A DNA stretch of 46,916 nt, taken from SW-6-46-9 sp964452185. GTDB lineage: Bacteria; Patescibacteriota; Minisyncoccia; Phycocordibacterales; SW-6-46-9. The translations under genes were made by a program, and so were the position numbers. The notes under the pieces are model-generated. The model was not told the DNA's origin. It ran no database searches and saw only the letters and a program-made list of their open reading frames with translations. Location of the stretch: positions 1 to 46,916 of the forward strand of contig CAYVKO010000004.1 of assembly GCA_964452185.1 (NCBI GenBank), given 5' to 3'. Shown here piece by piece: positions 1 through 8,748 of this stretch (its first letter is position 1; each line of letters opens with the position of its first letter).

Positions 1-3
1 ATG

Positions 4-76
4 AGCCAACGATCGGATTCGAACCGACGGCCTCGCCCTTACCATGGGCGTGCTCTACCGACTGAGCTACGTTGGC
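4..76 (-). tRNA. tRNA-Thr (anticodon GGU)
   Basis: The minus strand folds as a full cloverleaf: acceptor GCCAACG/CGTTGGC, D stem GCTC/GAGC, anticodon stem CGCCC/GGGCG with loop ATGGTAA (anticodon GGT), and T arm GTCGG-TTCGAAT-CCGAT (last pair G·T). The discriminator is T and no CCA follows, so a CCA-adding enzyme is needed. A TATAAT box lies about 11 bases before the GTTC that precedes the tRNA. The first 20 bases of the transcript are an exact repeat of bases 241-260 upstream. Confidence 0.95.
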
Positions 77-110
77 GAACTTCATACATTTATTATAATA
101 GCCCTTCTCC

Positions 111-239
111 AGCGAACTCCGCATCCAGTCGCTAGAGCAAGCTCTTCCTCCTATTGCCGGTCTGCTTTGAGCAGACATGGGCAATTTCCTTGCTTTGCTG
201 CGGAACCGGATAAAACAGAAAGCAGATTCTGTTTTATCC
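111..239 (-). repeat. Tandem hairpin array between tRNA copies
   Basis: Four consecutive perfect or near-perfect inverted repeats lie here: 111-115/129-133 (5 bp), 134-137/142-145 (4 bp), 153-158/180-185 enclosing 160-166/170-176 (6+7 bp), and 208-219/228-239 (12 bp, 8-base loop). No convincing protein is encoded. The array fills the space between a partial tRNA copy and the complete tRNA-Thr. It could be a structured precursor RNA or a relic of a hairpin-type mobile element; I do not recognise it as a known family. Confidence 0.6.
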
Positions 240-256
240 AACTGAGCTACGTTGGC
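208..256 (-). pseudogene. tRNA 5'-half duplicate (pseudo-tRNA)
   Basis: Reading the minus strand, bases 256 down to about 241 repeat the acceptor strand and D-stem start of the downstream tRNA-Thr (GCCAACGTAGCTCAG). After AGTTGG the sequence leaves the tRNA pattern and enters a 12-bp hairpin (GGATAAAACAGA/TCTGTTTTATCC). There is no anticodon loop or T arm. The 20-base identity with bases 61-80 shows a duplication. Confidence 0.7.
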
Positions 257-264
257 GAACCGTA

Positions 265-270
265 ATTATA
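265..270 (-). promoter_or_regulatory. -10 box before the tRNA-Thr locus
   Basis: A perfect TATAAT on the minus strand sits 8 bases before the GTTC that precedes the duplicated tRNA 5' half. A possible TTGATT -35 lies about 19 bases further upstream, which is a long spacer. Confidence 0.5.
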
Positions 271-338
271 GTAGCGCAGCGTACACAAAAATCAACTTCA
301 CAAATAAAATATACTGCTGATATTAGACACTTTATCTT

Positions 339-980
339 CTATAAGTATTCAAACTCTTCAAATACTCGTTGGTAATTTTTGATGGTTCTATCCACCTCTT
401 CTTTTTTCAGGTCATATGTTGACCCTTCATGAGCAATCAAGTTTCTCATCTTGTGCGCTTCCCACGCTTCGTCTATTGTTTGAAAATCAGAAGGTTCAAC
501 ATTTCGAAGCTTGTCTCCTAAGCTGTCCTCCGTATACCCCATAGTCTCCATCATTTCATCCAGCATGACGTCAGCCTCTATAATAGCGAGCCGCCACAAC
601 TCATGATCGTCTGAAGCTGCGTAGGAAAGGATCTGCTGCCAACGCTCATTCTCTGTATCCTCACCACTTATTGCCGCATTGGTAAGGGAGTCAAGCCAGC
701 GCTTTTCCGCCATGACAATACGACTCTTTTGTATTGATGCATAAATCGTTCCGGCCAGGCATCCTAAAGAAAACACAACTGATGCTGTGTACAGGACAGT
801 GTACGTGGTCGTAGAGCTAAAATTCATCACCGTATCCGTTAAACCGCCAAACTGTTCTTCTAAAATGCCCGGAAGATTCTGAATAAGCTGAGCAGCCAAA
901 AGCACCACTATAAGTACGCCGATCGCATTGAAGAGCGGATCTCCTTGACCACCTCCTCCATTTTCTTCTTCGTCTGCCAT
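339..980 (-). CDS. Membrane protein with HEPN-like R-x4-H motif
   Basis: A 213-residue protein of unknown function. It has an acidic, glycine-rich N-terminus, two predicted membrane helices (about residues 16-35 and 60-82) and a soluble helical C-terminal half. Near the end is RNLIAHEG, where R179 to H184 forms the R-x4-H motif typical of HEPN RNase-fold domains. Family knowledge: HEPN domains act as ribonucleases or nucleotide-binding modules. Whether this one is catalytic is inference. It starts 14 bases after the gatA stop on the same strand, so it is probably the third gene of a gatC-gatA operon. The C-terminal pattern resembles a conserved hypothetical family of Parcubacteria. Confidence 0.75.
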   Translation of the reverse strand: MADEEENGGGGQGDPLFNAIGVLIVVLLAAQLIQNLPGILEEQFGGLTDTVMNFSSTTTYTVLYTASVVFSLGCLAGTIYASIQKSRIVMAEKRWLDSLTNAAISGEDTENERWQQILSYAASDDHELWRLAIIEADVMLDEMMETMGYTEDSLGDKLRNVEPSDFQTIDEAWEAHKMRNLIAHEGSTYDLKKEEVDRTIKNYQRVFEEFEYL

Positions 981-994
981 AGAAATTGTAAAAG

Positions 995-2413
995 TTACGA
1001 TTGAGCAACCTCAAACGAGCGCCCTACTGAAAACAGGGCTGATTCTTGTCCGTGCGGAGCCATAACCTGTAGCCCAAGCGGAAGGTCGCTACCTTCCTTG
1101 GTTACTGTACCTGACGGCACAGAAATTGCCGGAATACCGGCAATATTAGCACTAACGGTAAATATATCCTGAAGATACATTTCCAGTGGATCATCCGACT
1201 TATCACCAATCGGAAACGCAGGTGCTGGTGTCGTCGGCGTTACAATAGTATCTACTTCAGCAAAAATATCATCAAGAGATTCTTTTAGAGCTTGTCGTGC
1301 TCGTACTGCAGTTCGGTAGTATGCATCATAATATCCAGCTGACAGTACATATGTACCCAACAGTATCCGGCGTTTTACTTCTGAGCCGAATCCGTCACGA
1401 CGGGTGTGTACGTACTGCCGAAAAAGATCATCGTCTTCGGTGCGCACGCCATACTTCACTCCGTCGAAGCGAGCCAGGTTGGATGATACTTCGGCCGGCA
1501 TGATGATGTAGTAAATCGAAAGTGCATGAGAAAGCGCTTCCAGTGATACGTCCACTGTCTCATACCCTTCCTCTTCTAAAGTCTGCACCGCTTTGTCAAA
1601 ATTGTCTTTAACCGCCGGATCAATACCGTCTCTGCCTAAAAGCTCTCGTGGAATACCCACCACTTCGGGCTCGCCAGATGAATCAGTGTACGTATCTTCT
1701 GAAATGGTTGTACTGTCTTTCGGGTCTTCTCCGGCAATACAGTTAAAGATTATTTCCGCATCTTTTACATTTTTGGTAATCGGACCAATCTGGTCTAAGG
1801 ATGAACCCATGGCCATTAGCCCGTACCGAGAAACCGCTCCGTAGGTAGGCTTAAGACCAACAGCGCCACAGAAACTTGCCGGCTGACGAACTGATCCTCC
1901 GGTATCACTACCCAGCGCCGCGGGTACCAGATTGCCAGCAACAGCAGCAGCCGATCCGCCGGAAGAACCGCCCGGCACCCGATTTGTATCTTGAGGATTT
2001 CTGGTTGGACCGTAAGCTGAATGTTCAGTTGATGAACCCATGGCAAACTCATCCATGTTAGTCCGACCAACCAAAACAGCTCCGGCCTCCTTCAGGCGCT
2101 TGATAGCAGTAGCCGAATGCGGAGCATTGTAGTCTTCCAGTATTTTCGAACCAGCACTTGCCGGCTTATCTTTAAATAAAATGTTGTCCTTGATAGCCAG
2201 TGGAATGCCACAAAGCGGACCGGTGTTTTGGTCAGACCGCTTGTTGTCAGCTGACTTTGCTTGCTTAACGGCATCTTCATAGACACCCAGAAAGGCATCC
2301 GTGTCGTCATCTTCTATACGTGACAAATACTGTTTTGTGACGTCAACAGAACTTACTTCTCCGGCTGACAGCTTCTGTTGTAGCGATTCAATTGTTTCGT
2401 TATTTAAATCCAT
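995..2413 (-). CDS. gatA: Glutamyl-tRNA(Gln)/aspartyl-tRNA(Asn) amidotransferase subunit A
   Basis: The glutaminase subunit of GatCAB, which turns misacylated Glu-tRNA(Gln) or Asp-tRNA(Asn) into the correct aminoacyl-tRNA using ammonia from glutamine. The 472 residues carry the amidase signature. The Lys-cisSer-Ser triad is visible as K75 (LAIKDN), S150 (GGSSGGS) and S174 (DTGGS), with the family's spacing. Length is normal. Only 2 bases separate it from the gatC stop. gatB is not in this window, so the genes are split in this genome. Confidence 0.97.
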   Translation of the reverse strand: MDLNNETIESLQQKLSAGEVSSVDVTKQYLSRIEDDDTDAFLGVYEDAVKQAKSADNKRSDQNTGPLCGIPLAIKDNILFKDKPASAGSKILEDYNAPHSATAIKRLKEAGAVLVGRTNMDEFAMGSSTEHSAYGPTRNPQDTNRVPGGSSGGSAAAVAGNLVPAALGSDTGGSVRQPASFCGAVGLKPTYGAVSRYGLMAMGSSLDQIGPITKNVKDAEIIFNCIAGEDPKDSTTISEDTYTDSSGEPEVVGIPRELLGRDGIDPAVKDNFDKAVQTLEEEGYETVDVSLEALSHALSIYYIIMPAEVSSNLARFDGVKYGVRTEDDDLFRQYVHTRRDGFGSEVKRRILLGTYVLSAGYYDAYYRTAVRARQALKESLDDIFAEVDTIVTPTTPAPAFPIGDKSDDPLEMYLQDIFTVSANIAGIPAISVPSGTVTKEGSDLPLGLQVMAPHGQESALFSVGRSFEVAQS

Positions 2414-2415
2414 GC

Positions 2416-2703
2416 TTAAAGTATTGGAGGCACAACAATAAAGTCATTTTCATCAACCGCCGGTGCTTCGCGCAACATCTCATCACGCCACGCTCCCGGC
2501 TTGTGAGGATCTTTATCTTCCCGCAATACATTTCGTACCGATCCGGCTGTTGGAGCCTCACCATCGTCAGAAGCCACTTCTTGCACAGACTCCACATAGG
2601 ATAAGATTTCTCCAATGCTTTCTTTTAGCTCATCAATGTTATCGTCCTCTACCTCTATACGGGCGAGATCGGCTATTTTTTGAATATTTATATCCTTGCT
2701 CAT
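2416..2703 (-). CDS. gatC: Glutamyl-tRNA(Gln) amidotransferase subunit C
   Basis: A 95-residue GatC, the small belt-like subunit that stabilises the GatA-GatB complex. The N-terminal pattern (IADLARIEVED, then EILSYVESVQEV) and the C-terminal LREDKDPH are typical of the family. The ATG at 2703 lies 7 bases downstream of an extended -10 box, so the mRNA is probably leaderless. No Shine-Dalgarno motif is seen. Confidence 0.95.
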   Translation of the reverse strand: MSKDINIQKIADLARIEVEDDNIDELKESIGEILSYVESVQEVASDDGEAPTAGSVRNVLREDKDPHKPGAWRDEMLREAPAVDENDFIVVPPIL

Positions 2704-2710
2704 CAGATTA

Positions 2711-2719
2711 ATTGTAGCA
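2711..2719 (-). promoter_or_regulatory. Extended -10 promoter of gatC-gatA
   Basis: TGCTACAAT on the minus strand matches TGnTATAAT. Seven bases separate it from the gatC ATG, placing the predicted transcript start at or within one base of the start codon. Confidence 0.6.
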
Positions 2720-2763
2720 TCTTACCGGCTATTTATTCTAACGCCCTTGCCTTAACAGTTTTT

Positions 2764-2792
2764 TTGACAAATAAATATTTTAACCGTATAGT
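2764..2792 (+). promoter_or_regulatory. Consensus sigma-70-type promoter
   Basis: TTGACA at 2764-2769, a 17-base spacer, and TATAGT at 2787-2792. This is the closest match to the full consensus in the window. It drives the small orphan gene starting at 2834, with a leader of about 35 bases. Confidence 0.8.
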
Positions 2793-2833
2793 TAATCTAG
2801 CAGATTTTTCTTTCACACACCCCTACTAATACC

Positions 2834-3172
2834 ATGGAACTCGAGCCTGCAAGTGATGAGGAAGTCCAGGATCTACGCAGAAAATACGGCATGGTTGCAG
2901 CTTCTACCCTTTTTGCATTCATGGTTACGGACCCGCTTGGTGACGGTAAATCAACCCCAGCACCTAAGCGCTACCTCCGACATGCTCGGTACATATGCAG
3001 AAGCTTCGGAGCGGAAAAGTACATTTCGCTAAACCGAAAGTTTGTGATTCATACTGTAAAACGCAGCCTCTCCGGAGAGGATATCGGCAATGTACCATTC
3101 AGTTCTTTGAGCATTAAAATTGCTGACATCATATGCAGCAGTGTGGACAGGATCAATTTTGAGTTTACGTAA
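2834..3172 (+). CDS. Hypothetical protein (112 aa)
   Basis: A small protein I do not recognise. It has no signal peptide, and a mildly hydrophobic stretch (about residues 20-33) is too weak to call a membrane helix. The middle is basic (APKRYLRHARYICRSF). The gene is real on context: it has its own strong promoter (2764-2792) and its own intrinsic terminator (3187-3227), making it a monocistronic unit between two minus-strand operons. No Shine-Dalgarno sequence precedes the ATG. Confidence 0.65.
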   Translation: MELEPASDEEVQDLRRKYGMVAASTLFAFMVTDPLGDGKSTPAPKRYLRHARYICRSFGAEKYISLNRKFVIHTVKRSLSGEDIGNVPFSSLSIKIADIICSSVDRINFEFT

Positions 3173-3186
3173 GAACATTCACCTTC

Positions 3187-3227
3187 AGGGCCTTACCTGG
3201 ATTTTCCGGGTAAGGCCCTTCTTTTTT
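3187..3227 (+). terminator. Intrinsic terminator after the 112-aa gene
   Basis: An 11-bp perfect stem (AGGGCCTTACC/GGTAAGGCCCT) with an 11-base loop is followed by TCTTTTTT. The T-run is only on the plus strand. Confidence 0.9.
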
Positions 3228-3262
3228 GCAGGCACCTCAAACAACTTAGCCGGTAGCGCCCC

Positions 3263-5290
3263 CTATCCTTCAAGTAGCTCAACAAACTCAGATTCATTTA
3301 AAGTAACAACATCGAGCTCTTTTGCCTTGTCTTGTTTGCTTCCCGGATCCTTCCCAACCACCACAAAATCAGTGTTACCAGATACTGAGCTTGTAACACT
3401 TCCACCACGCTGACGTACAGCCTTGCCGGCTTCATCTCGTGTATAGTTATCAAGACTACCCGTAAAGACTACAGTTTTTCCTTGCAGTGGACCGTCTGCA
3501 GGTTCGCTTAGCTGGTAATCCGCAACACTAACCTCTGTAAGTAAATCATCAACGAGCTTCTGGTTATCTTCTCGAGTGAACCAATCCGCCACTGACTGAG
3601 CCACCGCATCACCTATACCATCAATAGCCTCTAAATCCGCCTGACTTGCTTGCCGGACAGATGAAAGCGTTCTAAACTGTTTTGCCAAAAGACGAGCTGT
3701 CTCTGCACCAACATAATCAATAGAAAGCGAGTGCAGAAATCGCGGCAAGGAAATATCTCGAGAATTATCTATGGCTTCAAGCAGATTATCAGCTGACTTG
3801 TCGGCAAACCGCTCAAGCTCAAGAAGCTCTTCTTTCTTAAGCTGAAAAATATCAACAAAGTCTGTTACTAAGTCATTCGTTAGAAGTTGATCGATTATAT
3901 TCGGCCCTAACCCGTCAATATCAAAACAGGCTTTGGAAACAAAGTGATAAAAACGCTCCTTGCGCTGGCGGCCGCCAGGATGCTTACAGCGATGTTTTGC
4001 CTCACCTTCCGGCCGGATTATCGTGCCGTCTCCACCACAAGCATCTAACCGCTCGGGAAATGTAAACGGCTGTGTATCATCTGGCCGCAAGTCAGTCAGT
4101 ACCTCAACTACCTGCGGAATAATATCACCAGCTTTTTTAATAACCACTGTATCTCCAACCCGCACATCAAGGCGTTTTATTTCATCTTCATTGTGCAGGG
4201 TTGCCCGAGCTACCTTTGACCCATCAAGCGTTACCGGTTCAAGATGAGCTACCGGTGTAATGGCACCGGTACGCCCTACCTGAAGCTGAATGTCCTCAAT
4301 AACCGTGGTGGTCGTCTCGGCCGGGAATTTGTAAGCTACGGCCCAACGCGGTGCTGTAGCTGTATAGCCCAGCTCTTCTTGTATATCTTTTTGATTTACT
4401 TTTATGACAACTCCGTCCACTTCGTAGTCTTGGTCATCTTTCTTTTTGGTCCATTTATCATAAAATTCTTGAATACAATTAAGCTCCTGGCAATGCACAT
4501 GATCAGGATTAACCTTAAAATGCAACTTTTTTAATAACTCCAGCTCATCTTCTTGCGTCTTAGGAGTCTCAAACTCTGAACTACCCACTTGCTCAATATC
4601 GTATGCAAAAAAATCTAAATTGCGACGAGCTGTTACAGAAGGATCAAGCTGTCTGATTGAGCCAGCTGCTGCATTTCTCGGGTTGGCAAAAGCACTCTTG
4701 CCTGCTTCCTTTCTGCGTTCATTTATCTTCTCAAACTCAGTGTGCGATAACCAGACCTCACCGCCAATAATAATATTTATATCCCAATCAAGCTCTAACG
4801 GTATTGTCGGGATAGTGCGAATATTCTGCGTGACATTCTCACCAACTCGACCATCACCTCGAGTGGCTGCCGTAACAAGCTTTCCGCCTTCATAGGTTAA
4901 GGTAATTTTAAGGCCGTCTATTTTTAACTCGCCAACATAATCTATATTGCCTGTAGAAAAACCTGCCTTCTTTGCAAATCGCAAAGTTTTTTCGTGCCAG
5001 TCTTGTAGCTCTTCTTTTGAAAAAACATTATCAAATGAGTACTGACGTACTGTATGATCAACCTGCTCAAACTCATCGAGCGGTTCACCTCCGACACGCT
5101 TGGTCGGGCTTGTGGGGGAGTCAAGTTCCGGGAACTCTTCTTCGAGCTCTTTTAGCTCCTGCATCAGCGAATCATACGCCTGGTCGCTGATTTCCGGTTC
5201 ATCTTTTACGTGATAAAGATACTGATGCCGCGCAAGTTCTTTGCGCAACTTTTTTATTCGTTGTTTTTTGCTCTCTTTACTTTTATTCAC
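3263..5290 (-). CDS. ligA: NAD-dependent DNA ligase
   Basis: Seals nicks in replication and repair using NAD+. The 675-residue protein has the domains in normal order: Ia domain, adenylation domain with catalytic lysine K123 (ELKIDG), OB fold, zinc-finger region, helix-hairpin-helix repeats (SIDYVGAETARLLAKQ, IDGIGDAVAQSV) and a C-terminal BRCT domain (about 600-675). The zinc finger is degenerate: of the usual four cysteines only C418 and C435 remain, with the first replaced by L415 and the last by G440. Nearby H433 and H437 might substitute. The start codon is GTG at 5290; no Shine-Dalgarno motif is seen. Confidence 0.97.
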   Translation of the reverse strand: MNKSKESKKQRIKKLRKELARHQYLYHVKDEPEISDQAYDSLMQELKELEEEFPELDSPTSPTKRVGGEPLDEFEQVDHTVRQYSFDNVFSKEELQDWHEKTLRFAKKAGFSTGNIDYVGELKIDGLKITLTYEGGKLVTAATRGDGRVGENVTQNIRTIPTIPLELDWDINIIIGGEVWLSHTEFEKINERRKEAGKSAFANPRNAAAGSIRQLDPSVTARRNLDFFAYDIEQVGSSEFETPKTQEDELELLKKLHFKVNPDHVHCQELNCIQEFYDKWTKKKDDQDYEVDGVVIKVNQKDIQEELGYTATAPRWAVAYKFPAETTTTVIEDIQLQVGRTGAITPVAHLEPVTLDGSKVARATLHNEDEIKRLDVRVGDTVVIKKAGDIIPQVVEVLTDLRPDDTQPFTFPERLDACGGDGTIIRPEGEAKHRCKHPGGRQRKERFYHFVSKACFDIDGLGPNIIDQLLTNDLVTDFVDIFQLKKEELLELERFADKSADNLLEAIDNSRDISLPRFLHSLSIDYVGAETARLLAKQFRTLSSVRQASQADLEAIDGIGDAVAQSVADWFTREDNQKLVDDLLTEVSVADYQLSEPADGPLQGKTVVFTGSLDNYTRDEAGKAVRQRGGSVTSSVSGNTDFVVVGKDPGSKQDKAKELDVVTLNESEFVELLEG

Positions 5291-5298
5291 AAATTAAG

Positions 5299-5733
5299 TT
5301 AGTAAGTGGTGCGAAGAGCTCGCTCTACACGCCTTGTATCTGTATCGCACTCATTATACCCGCGCGAGACGATTGTAGTTGAGCCTGTACTACTTTTCTC
5401 TACTCGCACCTCCGCACAGTATGTCCCTCCATCGGGCTGAATAGTAAATGTACTAATACTATTCCCTCCAACAGTAAAAGGTTGGTCATTGCAACTTATA
5501 TTGGAAGTAGAACTTGTACTAAACGCACCTTCTTCCAAATCCCAGTAAAGTGCACACTCTAATCCGGAATCAGCACCGTAAAATGCTACTTGAGATTCTC
5601 TACCCAGAGAGGATAACTCAACATGCCGTTGCATTATACTAGAAAGACTTACAGCAATAGATAACAGAGCCGATACAATTATCACTGCAATAAGAAGGGC
5701 TATACCGTTGTTGTTAGTTGGTTGATTTTTCAT
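5299..5733 (-). CDS. PilX-like minor pilin / pilus assembly protein
   Basis: A 144-residue protein whose N-terminus (GIALLIAVIIVSALLSIAVS, residues 10-29) matches the hydrophobic helix of PilX-type minor pilins, which often lack the classical glutamate at position +5. Mid-region ESQVAFYGADSGLECALYWD is the family's YxADSGxE-like segment. It is the last gene of the minor-pilin run, 1 base from the preceding gene, and probably is a pilus-priming component. Confidence 0.8.
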   Translation of the reverse strand: MKNQPTNNNGIALLIAVIIVSALLSIAVSLSSIMQRHVELSSLGRESQVAFYGADSGLECALYWDLEEGAFSTSSTSNISCNDQPFTVGGNSISTFTIQPDGGTYCAEVRVEKSSTGSTTIVSRGYNECDTDTRRVERALRTTY

Positions 5734-5734
5734 G

Positions 5735-6262
5735 TTATATCCACTTAAAGAGGTTGTCTCGGATTCTTATACTTCGGTCAAATATACCAGTGCTCCACGA
5801 AACTGTTACGTCTATTATCATTTCTCTATTGCTGTTGCTGGTTATCTCTACTTCGCGAACATACTTCGTTTCACTCCAACCATTATCATAACCAACCAAC
5901 CCTGAGTCAGAATTTCGCCGAAGTGGCTCGCACGAAGATCCGGAACAACTTTCCACAATTTCATTAGGAACATCTATTTTGCACACACTATCCAGGCACG
6001 GTTCGAGACCCTGAGTCCAGGAATTCCCTTCACGAATATTAGTGTCTCGCACATTACGCACATACTCTACTGCATCCTGACCCAAATAAAATGCCTCAAC
6101 TCGCTCCTTGCTAATCTGGGAAGCTCTGATAGCTTGATACCCTATAGATAGCGGAGCTACTACCCCGATGAGCAAGACAGAAATAGCAACGAGGGTTTCT
6201 ATAAGAGTAAAGCCAGTTTTGGTATAAGTATCAGACTGCATGTGATAGTTAGAACTCTTCAA
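5735..6262 (-). CDS. PilV-like minor pilin
   Basis: A type IV prepilin with cleavage motif G|FTLIE (residues 17-22) and a 20-residue hydrophobic helix, followed by a small globular domain with two cysteine pairs (CLDSVC, CSGSSC). Family role: minor pilin that helps start pilus assembly. The first ATG (6262) overlaps the upstream gene by 14 bases; a second ATG at 6241 would leave a 7-base gap and a 10-residue leader, and either start is plausible. Confidence 0.85.
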   Translation of the reverse strand: MKSSNYHMQSDTYTKTGFTLIETLVAISVLLIGVVAPLSIGYQAIRASQISKERVEAFYLGQDAVEYVRNVRDTNIREGNSWTQGLEPCLDSVCKIDVPNEIVESCSGSSCEPLRRNSDSGLVGYDNGWSETKYVREVEITSNSNREMIIDVTVSWSTGIFDRSIRIRDNLFKWI

Positions 6263-7340
6263 TATTAATAATACTTTCTTCGTCTTGTGGATCGAACGCT
6301 ACACAAACCGGAATGTGGCTGTCGGCATCCTGACCACCTCGAGCTGTTATTTCATCACTAGCCTCCGTATTACCAGCCTCTGTAACAGTCTGATTTTCCC
6401 ATTTAGTAATTTGGGTGTTTGCGTCCCATGGTATATCTACACTTTTAGGTGATACATAGAGGTCATTTCCTTCGCTGCCGCAGTGCCAGTTTTGTTCTAC
6501 TTGTATCCACGACTGCTCTTCTGCCTGGTCATTATTGCAGTCCTCCTCTTCTGGGTTTTCTACATCATCACAGTGATTATCCCAGGTCACGTATGTAACC
6601 GTATACTCACCGGCCGGAATCTCTTGATCAGCAGTATACTTAAGGCAGGTATTTTTGTGTACGTACGTATCATCCTCTTTTTGCTCTTCCATGTTTACAA
6701 GTATTCGACCTGGCACATCAGGGTCAAGCGGACATTTAGGATTTGGTTCAACATTTGTGCCTTCTGCAGGACCGGAACTTGTTGATGCCCGGTCTCGCTG
6801 GCTTATAGTTGTCTGAATATTGAAGTCTTCTGAAGCAGTATCTGTACCAGCTGTTCCTGAAAGCATAACGAGTACGCGTGGTTGCGGTGAGCTCTCCATA
6901 TCTGCATTTGACACATAAAACTGCAACCTGTCTACGGTGATCTCGCTATCAGTGATATCAGAGTAAGTGCTGCCTCCGTCCGTGGACTTTTCAACCTTAT
7001 CTTCATTTAGCCGGTATACAAACTGATCATCAAAAGAGTTGGGATTGCCTTCCTGAGGCTCAAAAGCAAAAAATGAATCACCTTCAGAGCAATTTTGCGG
7101 TTCATCTATGGATCCACTTGATCCGCAGTGATAAGCTGATCCAACACGGGCGTTTCTACTTATATCCTCTAGGATAAATCCGATATTGTTTGCTACATCT
7201 TGAAAGTTCTGTGTTTTTCTGTTCGCCTCCATTACAGATAAGATAGAGCCTATAGCAATAGTAACCACAACTATAAACACCCCTAAAGAAACCAGTATTT
7301 CTATAAGAGTAAATCCGTTTTGTTGTGAAGAAGGGTGCAT
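6249..7340 (-). CDS. PilW-like minor pilin with long C-terminal domain
   Basis: A 363-residue prepilin with G|FTLIE near residue 10 and a long N-terminal helix. Residues to about 185 form a pilin-like domain. After a linker (about 185-200) comes an extra C-terminal domain of about 160 residues containing several cysteines. The extra domain is unusual in size for a minor pilin and may be a tip adhesin; that is inference. It is 3 bases from the preceding gene. Confidence 0.85.
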   Translation of the reverse strand: MHPSSQQNGFTLIEILVSLGVFIVVVTIAIGSILSVMEANRKTQNFQDVANNIGFILEDISRNARVGSAYHCGSSGSIDEPQNCSEGDSFFAFEPQEGNPNSFDDQFVYRLNEDKVEKSTDGGSTYSDITDSEITVDRLQFYVSNADMESSPQPRVLVMLSGTAGTDTASEDFNIQTTISQRDRASTSSGPAEGTNVEPNPKCPLDPDVPGRILVNMEEQKEDDTYVHKNTCLKYTADQEIPAGEYTVTYVTWDNHCDDVENPEEEDCNNDQAEEQSWIQVEQNWHCGSEGNDLYVSPKSVDIPWDANTQITKWENQTVTEAGNTEASDEITARGGQDADSHIPVCVAFDPQDEESIINIEEF

Positions 7341-7343
7341 AAA

Positions 7344-7940
7344 CTACTCTACGGCTATTAGTCCTGAATCGCGTATAACTATTTTACGCTCACTACCATC
7401 TTGTGAAGTAATATATATGTTTAATCCTTTGTATGAGTTGTCGTTGTAGACGGAGAAAAATGCTTGCGCATCCGGGCGTTCGTACACAACACTCGTTTCC
7501 ACATCGGTGTTCTCCGGACTAAAACAATCTTCTGTATCATCTGTCTTTATACCACAAACAAAATAAGTATACCCATCGGATAAGGTATACGTTTTGCGTT
7601 CCTCTCCATCATTCCAGTCATACTCCCGATCTCCGTCTTCATCTGCAAACAACACAAACCACGTAGGGTGGTTATGGTCAAAATGCACACCCCACCCTCC
7701 TGAAAAATCTCCAGATCCTTGTGAGGACTCTCTTACAGTTGTGCTGTACACTTGTGCTTGCCGCACAGTAAGTGATATCTCATAAGCTAAGTTGGTAAGA
7801 TCCACACTGTTATCAAATTCAGAATGCCCACCAACAACTATGCCGGCAACCAGGGCAATAATTCCTACCGAAACCACCACCTCTACCAAAGAGAATCCTT
7901 TTGCCTGTCCATTCTGTTGCGTTTTATAAGAGTTAGTCAA
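7344..7940 (-). CDS. FimT/GspH-like minor pilin
   Basis: A 198-residue prepilin with G|FSLVE (residues 15-20) and a hydrophobic helix, then the GspH/FimT-like pattern (LAYEISLTVRQAQVYSTTVRES, here split by the helix end, and GWGVHFD). It contains an acidic loop rich in D and E (FADEDGDREYDWNDGE) that could bind calcium. Its start overlaps the pilD stop by 4 bases, suggesting translational coupling. Confidence 0.85.
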   Translation of the reverse strand: MTNSYKTQQNGQAKGFSLVEVVVSVGIIALVAGIVVGGHSEFDNSVDLTNLAYEISLTVRQAQVYSTTVRESSQGSGDFSGGWGVHFDHNHPTWFVLFADEDGDREYDWNDGEERKTYTLSDGYTYFVCGIKTDDTEDCFSPENTDVETSVVYERPDAQAFFSVYNDNSYKGLNIYITSQDGSERKIVIRDSGLIAVE

Positions 7941-8725
7941 AACAAGGAGAGTACACTTACACCACCAAGATATACCAAAATAAATCCGATAATCAAAAAA
8001 GGCCCGAATGGAACGACTGATTTCATTGTAAGCTTTTCTTCAACTTTGTGCGAGCTGCTTTTCCACAGGCGCTGCCAGGTCAAGATTCCCAGACTCACAA
8101 CCGCCCCCACCCAAAACGCTAACACCACAGCCGACAAGCCGACAGAAATACCCAGAAGCCACCCAAAACCAAGCGTTAACTTTACATCCCCAAACCCCAT
8201 AGCCTTGCCGCTGGATCCATACCACAACAAAAAGAGCGGTGTAGCCAAAAGCGGACCAGCCAAAAACTCTATCAAGGTTGGCGTCTGAAGTAAGATTTGC
8301 CCTCCCCCAAACTCTATAAACAAAGACAAGAAAGCTAAAGTATTAAAACTCCACATCGCCCGGTTGGGGATTATAAGGGTGCGTGCATCATGAACATAAA
8401 TAAAAAGCAGTACAGTTAAAATAAAGCTCGCAAAAATAGCTTGAAGAAGTGAAAAGGTAATGTAAGTAAGCACGAACAGCCCGCCGGCAGCTAACTCAAC
8501 CAACGGATACCGGAAGCTTATTTTTCTATCACACGCACTGCACCGACGCCCTAAAAGCACAAAACTTACAACCGGTATAAGCTCCCATGCTTGAAGCATG
8601 TGTCCACACTTCGGACACGCCGAACGGTCAAAAAGCCAGCTTTTATCTGTGCCGAAACGGTAGTCGAGCGCGTTAATACCGCTTCCAACTATGGTACCGA
8701 AAACAAAGACAAGAACTTCAGTCAT
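7937..8725 (-). CDS. pilD: Prepilin leader peptidase / N-methyltransferase
   Basis: A polytopic membrane aspartyl protease that cuts prepilin leaders. The 262-residue protein keeps both cytoplasmic CxxC pairs (C37/C40 and C62/C65) and the two catalytic aspartates, D113 (YVHDARTLIIP) and D180 (GFGDVKL). It serves the pilins encoded on both sides. This zinc-type site is intact, unlike others in the window. Confidence 0.95.
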   Translation of the reverse strand: MTEVLVFVFGTIVGSGINALDYRFGTDKSWLFDRSACPKCGHMLQAWELIPVVSFVLLGRRCSACDRKISFRYPLVELAAGGLFVLTYITFSLLQAIFASFILTVLLFIYVHDARTLIIPNRAMWSFNTLAFLSLFIEFGGGQILLQTPTLIEFLAGPLLATPLFLLWYGSSGKAMGFGDVKLTLGFGWLLGISVGLSAVVLAFWVGAVVSLGILTWQRLWKSSSHKVEEKLTMKSVVPFGPFLIIGFILVYLGGVSVLSLF

Positions 8726-8748
8726 GCTTACATGATATCAGCTCAAAT

